DNA from: Ricordea florida
Taxonomy: Eukaryota > Cnidaria > Anthozoa > Corallimorpharia > Ricordeidae
Direction of reading: 5' to 3'
DNA: 64,000 bases
Assembly: GCA_949710005.1 (NCBI GenBank)
Contig: OX453280.1
Location: forward strand, 7,995,034-8,059,033
Below the pieces are notes generated by a model. That model was not told where the DNA came from. It saw nothing but the letters and a program-made list of their open reading frames with translations, and made no database searches. Positions 32,470-41,380 of the stretch are shown here, in pieces. Position 1 is the first letter of the stretch. Each line of letters starts with the position of its first letter. The translations under genes were made by a program, and so were the position numbers.

Positions 32470-35242
32470 TTAAGTTTAATATATTGACTTCCGATGCGCC
32501 CTCGTGTGCCCGGAAAAAAAACCCCTCTGAAATTCCAATGCGCCCACGTGGGCCCTGTCAGAAAAGACTCGTTTTAATTGGCTGTAGCTCAGAAACAACA
32601 CTCCCCTGGGAATTGGGAAGCAGTGAGACGTGATGTGCATAAATTAAACTTGCCATTTTACCTTCAGTATACGATTTTTCACGAATTTTCCAAAAAGCAT
32701 CTTCGTTTTAGACATGGCTTCTGGAAGAATTGATGAAAGCAGAGTTTCATCCGATGAAGAGCAAGAATTATTCGCTGGTTTTACCATCGAAGAAATCGGC
32801 GAAATCTGGCAAGCTTGTCAAACACGGCAAGAACAAAACTTGCTTCGCAATGTGGACGAAGAGATTGAAGAATTTTTTGATCTACGTCCACAAGAAAGGG
32901 GAAGCAATTCCGATGTCGAGCTATATGCTAGCGAGGAAGAAGAAGAAAGCGATGAAAGTAGCGATGAAGACTCTACGCCTGAAGAAAACCAACCAGCTGC
33001 TCTTCAGTGGTCCAGCAGATTGCAGGGAATTAATGTTGAACAATTTTCCATTTGTCATGGCCCGACCAGAGATCTCGGAGACAACGCGACAGCCAAGGAT
33101 TTCATCAATGTTTTTGTCGACAATGCTCACATTGATGAAATCGTCCAATGTACTGTTGCGTATGCTCGTTCGAAAGGGGATCAAACGTTCACGACAACTC
33201 GAGCGGAAATTTCAGCATATCTTGGGCTCAATATTCGCATTGGAATCCACGAACTTCCCCAGCTTGCAATGTACTGGGATTCTGACGAGTTTATTGGAGT
33301 GGAAGGCTTCAAGAAAACTATCCCAAAGCTTTGTGACTCTGGGGAAATATTTACATCTCGTTGACCCGACTGCAGAAGACCCAAACGATCTACTCAGCAA
33401 AGTTCGCCCGCTTGTAACTCGCTTGGAGCAGAAGTTTTCCGAAGCATACACTCTCGTGAAATTTAATGGGAGGCGTTCCTTCAAGCAGTACACGCCAATG
33501 AAGCCCGATAAATTTGGCATCAAAGTTTGGCTCCTTGCCGATGCTGATACGTACTATGTTCCACACTTTCAAGTTTACTTGGGCAAGAATCGGATGAACA
33601 GTGAGCTATTTCAAAGAAAGGGTCTCGGTTATTATGTTGTTTGGACTCTTGGAGAGCCCTACTTGAATAATAATCCGCATTTTTTCTTTGATAATTTCTT
33701 CACATCTGCTGATTTGATGCGAGATTTGGAAGCAAGACACGTACGCTTGCGGCACCGTTCGCACAAACAGTAAAGACTTCCCTTCCAACCTGAAGCGCAT
33801 GAAACTCGTTCGCAGCGAAGTTCGAACCCGTCAAAGTGGTAATTTAGTTGCCACGATGTGGAGGGACAAACGTGTTGTTTCTCTCCTGTCGACTAACACT
33901 TTGCCTAAGCCAGAAATTCATGCAGTACAACAAGTTGTTCGCAGACGTCGGAAGCAAGTTGTCCCAGCTGATGCAATGAAAAAGCCCGTTGTTGTGGATG
34001 TTTACAATGGAGGAATGAATGGGGTCGATGTAAATGACCAATATCGCAGTTATTATCCACCAGGGGCAACTTCTCAGAAATGGTGGAAGTATTTGCTCTG
34101 GTTTCTTGTGAACTTGTCCATGGTGAATGCTTATATTCTGGAGAAACTAGCTGGCAAGAAGAAGCGGCATCAACTCGACTTTCGCCGAGAATTAGCAAAG
34201 CAGCTTCTTGCCAGCTGCAATGGATATAAACGGCCATCAAACTCAGGAAAACGTGCAATAAAAACAGTTACCACCGAAGAAAACCTTAAGGGGCACTTTC
34301 TGGGCAAACTGGAAGGCAGAAAAAAAGCTTGTTCTGTGTGCGCCAAAGTTGGAAGAAAGCGAGGTGAAGGCCGCACCTTCGAGACATCTTACGTGTGCGA
34401 ACAGTGTGGTGTTCCTTTGTGTTGCAAGATGCGCAGTGATAAATCATGCTTTTCCGAATGGCACGGTGGAAATTTGTAAATAATGTAATATTTCAAGTGT
34501 GCTTTTATCGATATGATTTAACTATTTGTACTTATAGGCACGTTTGGCTGTGTAATTATAAGTGCATGTAACTTATGTCACGCTTTGCTTGTTGTCCATT
34601 GTGCGAGGAAGAAGACAACTAAATTCATATTGTTTGGTAGAGTTTATTGTTTATGATCACTGAAATTTAACGAATCTGCTTTGTTAATAGTGGAATTATT
34701 CATGTAAGTGAGAAGTAGAGTTTCTTAGTACTCTTGAGTCGCAAAATAAATTTTTGAAGTTGCGTCTTGTGACGTGTTGTGATGTCAGCAATGGCGGCAA
34801 ATTTAAAATTGGCCCGCGTGAGAAAACTTACAGATTTCTTTCTTCTTTGAGAGAAAAATGACCCGATTTATGATGTAGGATTTCAAGCAAGGCCTTTTAT
34901 GTGATTCTGATAAACAAACAGTACAAAAAAGAGTTAGCAAAACTGAAAAATTTTCGAAAACTTTTGATACCGCATTGCAAGAAACTTACCCTGCACCAGG
35001 ATGTTGAATGAGTTCACAAGCTATTAGATTTTTTTAAGGAAGCAAAATGCGTAAGTCAAGGATTGAAGTTGTTTAGGTTAATCTTTATTATCTAAGAAGT
35101 AACTTTGTGAAGTTTCCCTCCAGTAGATTGAATAAAATTTATTGAAATCTTCAATTATTTTGGCAGTGGTGTTGTGTTTTCATTGAGGCAGCCATTTTCT
35201 CTGGAATTTCAAGGGGTGGTCTGGGCTCTGGGGCTCAGTGGG
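32470..35242 (+). mobile_element. second PiggyBac element, partial ends
   Basis: The right end reads ...GGGGCTCAGTGGG|TTAA (TTAA at 35243-35246), matching the CCC...TTAA design. Subterminal CCCCTTGAAATTCCA on that end (reverse complement) is echoed near 32520-32540 by CCCCTCTGAAATTCCA, which marks the left side, but a clean left TTAA|CCC end is not seen. The transposase pseudogene at 32714-34479 lies inside. The left terminus was probably lost next to the gag fragment. Confidence 0.55.
32714..34479 (+). pseudogene. PiggyBac transposase, two frameshifts, first catalytic Asp region deleted
   Basis: An ATG at 32714 opens MASGRIDESRVSSDEEQELF, then an acidic N-terminus and the core (AKDFINVFVDNAHIDEIVQC, RAEISAYLGLNIRIGIHELP). 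A frame change near 33330 leads to TLGKYLHLVDPTAEDPNDLL. The segment EQKFSEAYTLVKFNGRRSF lacks the dozen or so residues with the xxDE(A/M) motif, so the first catalytic Asp is deleted. The other motifs are present: VWLLADADTYYV, HFFFDNFFTSADLM, and, after a second frame change near 33740, MNGVDVNDQYRSYYPPG. The C-terminal zinc ribbon is complete (CSVCAKVGRKRGEG...YVCEQCGVPLCC...CFSEWH). Inactive. Confidence 0.8.
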
Positions 35243-35246
35243 TTAA

Positions 35247-36100
35247 ATCGCCTCCAATTTTCGGAGTTGTTGCCGTCGAAACTCAACGCGCTTGGTTTGT
35301 GGAAACTATCCATGTTTTGACTCCTGACAACATGTCAAAGTATCTAGTCCGAGCGAATCCAAAACTCAAGCCCGCGAAGATCAAAGCAGAGTCTGTTAAT
35401 GCACATGCGTGGTCACGCATAACGTCCTTACAGTCACGCATAACATAATAACGTGACAGAGTCTGGATACAAACTTACATCACTCCCAGAAATCTTTGAG
35501 AGCACTCTTCCAAAGTGTGCATGTCAAATCTTTAGACAGGAGGTTTGCAATGAAAAATTTAGTTACTGTGTGAATTCTTAGTTTGATTTTCACCACCCTT
35601 AGGGGTTTTAATGCAAAGGAAAGTCATTTTGTGGATAGCCGTTTCCCTTGCCTTCATAATTGGCGCCATGTGTATCTAAAAGGGAACAATTGATTGTATT
35701 GCTGTTTATAATGTATTTGTCCTATGGATATGTTGCCATGCGAGAATTAAAATTAATACTTATCCCAAACAATCAGACATAGGTTTTGGTGCATCCTGGA
35801 GAGTGACTTAAAAATGTCTGGAATGCCAAAAGGTACATCTGTACATCACCTACATAACTAGTTGTCTCCCACAGCAATCATCCACTAAAAGTTGTCACAA
35901 TCTGTTAACCATTAGACTGCTGTTTGCTCTTTTGTATTTTTGAACCAATGAAAGCTGCATATTTTTGGTCAAAAGGTCTTCTACTGTACAGTAAGTCTCT
36001 TGACAAATATTTTTAATTGAATTCTTGATCAGACATGCTTAGATTTTATTGTGCCCATCCCTGAATAGCTTCTTTTTTGCTTAACTCTTGTGCTTTTTTT
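35247..36100. other. intergenic, nothing recognised
   Basis: About 850 bases. A direct repeat of CACGCATAAC occurs at 35414-35445. No coding motif found. Confidence 0.4.
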
Positions 36101-36110
36101 TTTTTTTCAG

Positions 36111-37239
36111 TTTTCAGCATCTGTTGAAGATGGCCTCAAGACAGGCCAACTGAGCACCAATGTGCAAAATGAATTTAGTAGGGATGTGTGTATTGCCATC
36201 CTTAATTACACCAGGTACCCCACCAAGGCTGAGAGAGTGCAGATATCTAAACTCATTGTACAGAAGTCTCCCTGCATGGGATATAAAAAAATCTTGGACA
36301 GCTCAAGCACCTGGGTATGTTATTTTGTAACACTTCTCTAAACTAGAAATAGGATTTCATTTGCCCAAGAAATATTATCTAGATTCGCATGTGTAAAATT
36401 CTCCATTATTATGCTCCCCGGGTGCAAACAATTGAAAACAAGGCTTAAAAATAGTGAAAGATACATGAACATGTAGCTATCATACATTATTATGCAAACT
36501 CATGATTTTCTTACTGCAAGCAAGCTAAGCTTAGTGTGGGTGACATTGGATAAATATGTGGCAAATAAACAAATAAATGTTAGGGGCTTTCTGAGAAATA
36601 ATCTCATTTTCAGGATGATAGTGAGCCTCAAAAAAGGCTTCCTCATTGACTCAAGTACCTATTCGATATTCCTTTGTTGTTATTTAAAATATGGGAAATT
36701 ATTTTAAGAATATTGCATCTAATCTCTTGTTTGTGAAATAAAAATCCTGTCTCTTAGTCTTTAAGTATAACGTTGATCAATAATTTCCTCTTGTAGATGT
36801 TACAAAATGACAAAATTGTGTCACTTAAGAATAGTTCTTATTTCCAGGGTGCTTAATTGATTCAACACAATTTCTTCCTTACATTCTTTGGGTTCGTTGG
36901 AAGTTAAAATTATGAATCGCATGAAAAAACTACAGAGACCAAAACGCCAAAAACCAGACGTTGGGGAACAGAAAGATGTAAAGCATAGGAAGAGATTGAG
37001 ACTATCCTTAGATGCCTGGTCACAAAAGCCACTACTGCCAGAGGGGGAGACAATTGACACTCTCAAGAAACTATCTAGAAAAACAATTGCCCTTGCTCTC
37101 AAAGAAAAAAAATGTTAAGTGCCATCGTGACTTCCTACAGCATACCTTTGCTCTAAGGAGGTTACAGATACTAGACAACCCCTGTCCAGTAAGAGAGGTG
37201 TTGGAAGCTACCCATCACTTCAACAATTTGCACATATAA
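36111..37239 (+). pseudogene. SAMD3-like exons, decayed
   Basis: Exon 36111-36314 sits between a long T-tract acceptor (TTTCAG) and a GTATGT donor. It encodes FSRDVCIAILNYTRYPTKAE and RVQISKLIVQKSPCMG...TW, which resembles the region of SAMD3-like proteins that reads ...YP...I...L...P...W. A second piece at about 36885-37110 reads VKIMNRMKKLQRPKRQKPDV, then Lys/Arg-rich residues. After an A-run frame change (near 37105) it reads HTFALRRLQILDNPCPVREV, matching the (M..TF..RR..I....P) block of the same family. The frame change and lack of further exons suggest a retro- or segmentally copied pseudogene; a poorly read host gene is the alternative. Confidence 0.45.
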
Positions 37240-38006
37240 GTAATTCTTGATCAATTGAATTGTGCTTTAAACAGAAATTAAAGATCAAACAATTTGGTTT
37301 TAATCAACAAAATACTGAAACAGAAAGGAAAAGGACCTCAACAGGAAGTGTATACAATTCTCCCAGTGTCTGTAATACAGTAAAAACCCACGTATCAGAA
37401 CCTAGGTTTTTTCAAGTTAGCCTAAACAGGTTCTTATATAAATGGTATTTAGTGTAAAATTAGGCTAACTAGGTTCTTAATTAGGTTCTTAACTTTTTGT
37501 CAAGAAATAAAGTAGAATTTCAGTGGCGGATCCAGGATTTTGTCCAGGGAGGGGTCGTAAAGTTGTTTGAGGTAGGGTGCGCACCCCCTGCACCCCTCCC
37601 CTGCATCCGCCCCTGAATTTATAAATGATCTTTAATGTCCAATGTAACAGTACTGTATTCTTGGATGCTTCGGTAAGCAAAATACTGTACTATTTTAATC
37701 TGATTCTGTTAAAATCAAACATATAGTGTAAACTACACTATAATTCTCACAAAGCAACATAACATGATAAAATGTCAAAGTTCCCTTTTAAAATTGTCCA
37801 CTGACAGAGGATTGGAATTTGTATTTATCTCATACAATGTCTGGCATATAATTAAGCCCATACTGTAGCATTTAAAAAGCCTAAATAAGGTAAGGCTCTA
37901 GCCCTTGGGGTCGAATTTTGTCATCATCTGAACCATCAGCTGTTATCAAACAGCCAGTTTTTTGGAACAATTTTGTGAACAAATCCAAGTCACTTGACAG
38001 CTCCTT

Positions 38007-39608
38007 TCAGGCTTCTCCAGCCCACTTTGTCATTAGAATGCGTCTGTCCTTAGCACCAATTTTGTCATGCCACAAATCAAGGTTTTCATCCTCTTCAAGC
38101 CACCTCTCCATTGCCTCTCCCACTTTTGTTTTGAAAAGCTTTCCAATCCCCGCATCTATGGGTTGCACCTTATCAGTGTGATTTTCAGGGAGAAGGTAAA
38201 CAGATGCATTAACCTCTTTTCTGCAAGCCTCATGGAATTGTTTCTCCTGCTGAAAACTAACATTGTCAGCAAAAATTACCTTTTCACTGGTTTTGTCTAA
38301 TATGGCAGGTAGCAATGTCCTCGACAACCACTGCACGTTCAGATTGCTATCCATCCAAGCAGATGTTTGGAAATATACATCTACTGCTTTGTCATACAGT
38401 GCCTTTTCAGCTGGAGATACATTACCTTTCCCTCTAAAGACAATTGCTGGTTTTACATTCTGCTCTCCTCCTGCTCGAATACAGAGTTGCAATGTTGCCT
38501 GCCTCTTATCTAGGCCAGTAGAAGGCTGGGAGACACACACTTGTTTTGCACCTGTAATGTCATAAGTTTTGTCTTGGTCTATGACAAAAGGCAAGGGCAC
38601 CTGGTCGATATTGTAGCGGTTTTCTGGAAGCCACCGCCCATACTTGGGGTCCAAGGCTGAGTTATTCCGTCGTCTTCTAGACTTTACAGCTTCTCTGAGA
38701 TTGCGATGAAATCTTTGAATTGTTGTTCGACCATCATCTGCTGAATTTTTTTTCTTGTTTGACCTACGCCTCAATGAGACATTATGGCGTTTCTTAAATC
38801 TTTGAAACCAATTACCGCTTCCCTTAAATTTAGCAGCAGCTTCTTTACCAAAGAACATTTCGATCTTGGCTTTCATTTTCTTCTTAATCCAAAGCTTTGA
38901 CACTTTACAGCCTTTTGCTCTTCGAAGCTTCAATTTGAGAATAACTCCATCGGCTGCCAGTGGATATTTGTCACTACGCTTTGCCTTCTCACCGACAAGC
39001 TTTCTTCTTTGTCTTGCCGCCTTCACACTTCCTGTGTTTTGCTTCTTCTTGTTGAGTTGCATTTCTGCAAATATTTTCTCCCTGTTCTTATTCCATTTTA
39101 CTACCAGGCACTTACTGACACCTCTTTTGTCTGCAACCTTAACCCACTTGTTTCTTATCTTAAGTTCCGTGTAGTTTTCCAGTAGTTCGAGAGTTTTGGC
39201 TTTGAAATCTACAGTGTATGATTTTCTCTTACTCTGGCCGTGTCTGTTCTCAGGCTTCTTTGTTTCGATTTGCGAGGGATTGTTTTCCAAAACTAGAACT
39301 TCATCCTCCTCATGGGAAACCTCTGATACATTCACATTCAGTGTAGCGATCGGAGGCTGTGAGAACTCCTCGCATGGCTTTTCTTGAAGTGAGCTCTTGC
39401 AGTCGGCATGCTTGAATCTCACGTGGCTGTTAAGATACTTCTGACCCGTGAATGATTCATTACAATGTGGCCATTTTACCAAATTGTGAGGCAGGCCAAC
39501 AGTTTTTGGTAATGTGGCTGTGATATCAAACAGTTCGCCATTTCTTGCTTCTACTTTTCGCTTTATGCCACAGTCAAATAAGGTACGATTCATTGCTTGG
39601 GCTTTCAC
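38007..39608 (-). CDS. pogo-like DDE transposase (CENP-B/Tigger type), one late nonsense codon
   Basis: 533 residues from the ATG at 39608. Residues 45-68 look like a C2H2 finger that has lost its first Cys (KWPHCNESF...LNSHVRFKH). Residues 129-180 form a Psq/CENP-B-like HTH (YTVDFKAKTLELLENYTELK ... KRGVSKCLVVKW). Residues 225-280 are a Tc5/CENP-B second HTH (GNWFQRFKKRHNVSLRRRS). The DDE_1 core has Asp335 (RYNIDQVPLPF), Asp448 (VIFADNVSFQQEK) and Asp485 (DKVQPIDAGIGKLFK), so the D,D,D triad is intact. The frame stops at TGA just after TKWAGEA, yet about 25 more residues in frame (KELSSDLDLFTKLFQ...) look conserved. That TGA therefore probably replaced a Trp codon, and the protein is slightly truncated. 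Confidence 0.8.
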   Translation of the reverse strand: MKAQAMNRTLFDCGIKRKVEARNGELFDITATLPKTVGLPHNLVKWPHCNESFTGQKYLNSHVRFKHADCKSSLQEKPCEEFSQPPIATLNVNVSEVSHEEDEVLVLENNPSQIETKKPENRHGQSKRKSYTVDFKAKTLELLENYTELKIRNKWVKVADKRGVSKCLVVKWNKNREKIFAEMQLNKKKQNTGSVKAARQRRKLVGEKAKRSDKYPLAADGVILKLKLRRAKGCKVSKLWIKKKMKAKIEMFFGKEAAAKFKGSGNWFQRFKKRHNVSLRRRSNKKKNSADDGRTTIQRFHRNLREAVKSRRRRNNSALDPKYGRWLPENRYNIDQVPLPFVIDQDKTYDITGAKQVCVSQPSTGLDKRQATLQLCIRAGGEQNVKPAIVFRGKGNVSPAEKALYDKAVDVYFQTSAWMDSNLNVQWLSRTLLPAILDKTSEKVIFADNVSFQQEKQFHEACRKEVNASVYLLPENHTDKVQPIDAGIGKLFKTKVGEAMERWLEEDENLDLWHDKIGAKDRRILMTKWAGEA

Positions 39609-39748
39609 GTGAAGGTATGTTTGTTTTGATAACTAACCCGCGCTGTCACTCTCTGTCCGGTACTGTATTTCCGGTTTTAGAACAAAGCATAGGAAATGAC
39701 GTAGGCCAGCGCTGCTAGTTACAGCGTTCCAGAGGGTCAGCAGTTATT
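39609..39748. promoter_or_regulatory. probable bidirectional promoter between transposase and HIRAN gene
   Basis: A 140-base gap separates the divergent transposase ATG (39608) and the HIRAN open frame. It is less AT-rich than its surroundings. No TATA box is obvious. Promoter function is inferred from position only. Confidence 0.35.
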
Positions 39749-40183
39749 GTGCTGCATCCTTCGACCAATCCATTCAGCACACTAATAGCGCAAGAGTACC
39801 AGGTTTTCATAGAAGCCAGTGTTCGTGGTTATCATGCATATTTCAAGGTTGCTACTGTGTTCATTGGAGAAGTTTTAACATGTGAAAGGGAGCCTGACAA
39901 TGCTTTTGATAAGTATGCAGTTGCGATCAAGAATGAAGCGGGAGACATGGTTGGACATGTACCTAAAGAGCTTTCGAAAATCTTCAACAAGTTTCTTAAA
40001 GACTACGGTGACATTGAAGCTGAGTGCATTGGGAACAGATACAATGCTGGCCAAGGAAAAGGTCTTGAACTCCCAGTGGACTTTAGACTTCTCGGCAACA
40101 AAGAATACCTCAGGAGTCTTGTGAGGAAGATCGAACAAAAACTGGAGCTAAGCATAAGCGACATCTCACTTGTGGAATCATGA
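39749..40183 (+). CDS. HIRAN-domain protein carried by the pogo-like element
   Basis: The open frame encodes about 140 residues that are almost entirely a HIRAN domain: EYQVFIEASVRGYHAYFKVA, then GEVLTCEREPDNAFDKYAVA (the REPxNxxDxxAV signature), then GDMVGHVPKELSKIFNKFLK, then an LELPVDF...-type C-terminal strand. In HLTF and Rad5-type proteins HIRAN binds DNA 3' ends, and standalone HIRAN proteins occur in viruses and bacteria. There is no ATG between the upstream stop (about 39716) and the domain; the first codon is GTG, and the first in-frame ATG lies inside the domain. A non-ATG start, a short 5' exon or a lost start are all possible. The ORF is otherwise undamaged and lies inside the TIRs, divergent from the transposase. 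Confidence 0.7.
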   Translation: MLHPSTNPFSTLIAQEYQVFIEASVRGYHAYFKVATVFIGEVLTCEREPDNAFDKYAVAIKNEAGDMVGHVPKELSKIFNKFLKDYGDIEAECIGNRYNAGQGKGLELPVDFRLLGNKEYLRSLVRKIEQKLELSISDISLVES

Positions 40184-40570
40184 TGTTTAAATATTTTTAT
40201 TTCTGAAGTGGAACTCGTGGAACCCCATGTGAATTTGTTGTGTGTGACTTGATGGTCAGGTTGGGATTAACGATGGATCAGACAGTAACATCGAAATTAG
40301 CATGATTGGCACATAATTTATATACAGTACTGTTTATTTATGGAACTCAGTGTTATACTGTTCTTCACTGTACAGTACACTGGATATCACCCATGCATGT
40401 AATGGAAACTTTTGGTTGCCAATCTGCAAGTTGCTTTTGTCCTACATGGATGCAGATTTATTTTTGAATTCATGTACTGTGATTTCATAAGTTCATCTCA
40501 GTTAATAATTATATTCAAGGAGGACAAGTTTTATGTAACAATGCTGTAACTACACATAACTACTACGTAA
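40184..40570. other. 3' flank of HIRAN gene inside the pogo element
   Basis: Noncoding AT-rich sequence. AATAAT/ATTAAA-like signals occur, but none is decisive. Confidence 0.35.
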
Positions 40571-40770
40571 TGCACCTATCAATGTTAAGCCTGAGGGGGG
40601 ACCCCGAGACGAGGTGGGGACTTTGATTTCAAATTGATTTTGCCAGTCAAAGTTGCCCTACCTCGGGAGCAATCTGGTTATTCAAACCTTCTAATCAAAC
40701 CCTAATTTTGCCATAAGTCCCCATCTCATCTCGGGGTCCCCCCCCCTTGGGCTTAACATTGATAGGTGCA
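40571..40770. mobile_element. palindromic MITE inside the pogo element
   Basis: TGCACCTATCAATGTTAAGC at 40571 is matched exactly by its reverse complement, ending GATTGATAGG-type TGATAGGTGCA at 40770. The arms extend with GGGGACCCCGAGA-type sequence to about 50 bp each, around a loop of about 95 bases. No coding potential. It is a foldback/MITE insertion. Confidence 0.75.
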
Positions 40771-41380
40771 TATTGTGTACAGGCTGTGTTACTGTATGGT
40801 AAATATATTTTGAGAAGGTTTTTTAATTCTATATTTTAGAGAAGATTATTTTTTGTTTTTTGAAAATAAGAACCTGTTTTAGCATTTTAGCCTAAAATGG
40901 TTCTTATGTGAAGGGTGCTTAAAACTGAAATTTTAGCCTAACAGGTTCTTAAATGTTAGGTTCTTATACGCGGGTTTTTACTGTATGTTCTAATAGGTTA
41001 CATCTTTTGGTCTTGGACAGTACTTCAAAAATGAATAGACACACCTGGCACATCTACCGTATTTTCCGGTGTATAAGTCGACCTTTTAAGTCTTGAAAAT
41101 CAGTCCAAAAAATCGACCTTGACTTATACACCGGCCAAAAATCGCCGGGTGAAAAACATAACACTTCATCAGCATAACAATAGACTCCAAAGTGAAAACA
41201 CGTAAGAGCAACTACACAAATAACATGGATGAATGAATAAAGGAAATGTTTAAAATGTGTGGTTTCCTCCCTGATTTGTCTCATTTGTAACCTTGCTACT
41301 TTAATACGTGTACGCTACATTCGGTTTTTCCAACTGACATCACACTTAACCTCTTCGTTCCATCACATACTGTCCCTTAA

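Larger units (their letters stand above)
37378..40983 (-). mobile_element. pogo/Tigger-like element carrying a HIRAN-domain companion gene
   Basis: The left end is TA|CAGTAAAAACCCACGTATCA and the right end (reverse-complemented) is CAGTAAAAACCCGCGTATAA, each next to a TA (37376-37377, 40984-40985), so TIRs of about 28 bp and a TA target duplication. Both subterminal regions repeat AGGTTCTTA/TAGGCTAA words several times (37410-37495 and 40865-40975), likely transposase binding sites. The interior holds a minus-strand DDE transposase (38007-39608) and, divergently, a HIRAN-domain ORF (39749-40183). The spacer between them is about 140 bases. A palindromic MITE (40571-40770) sits in the right part. 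Confidence 0.85.
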
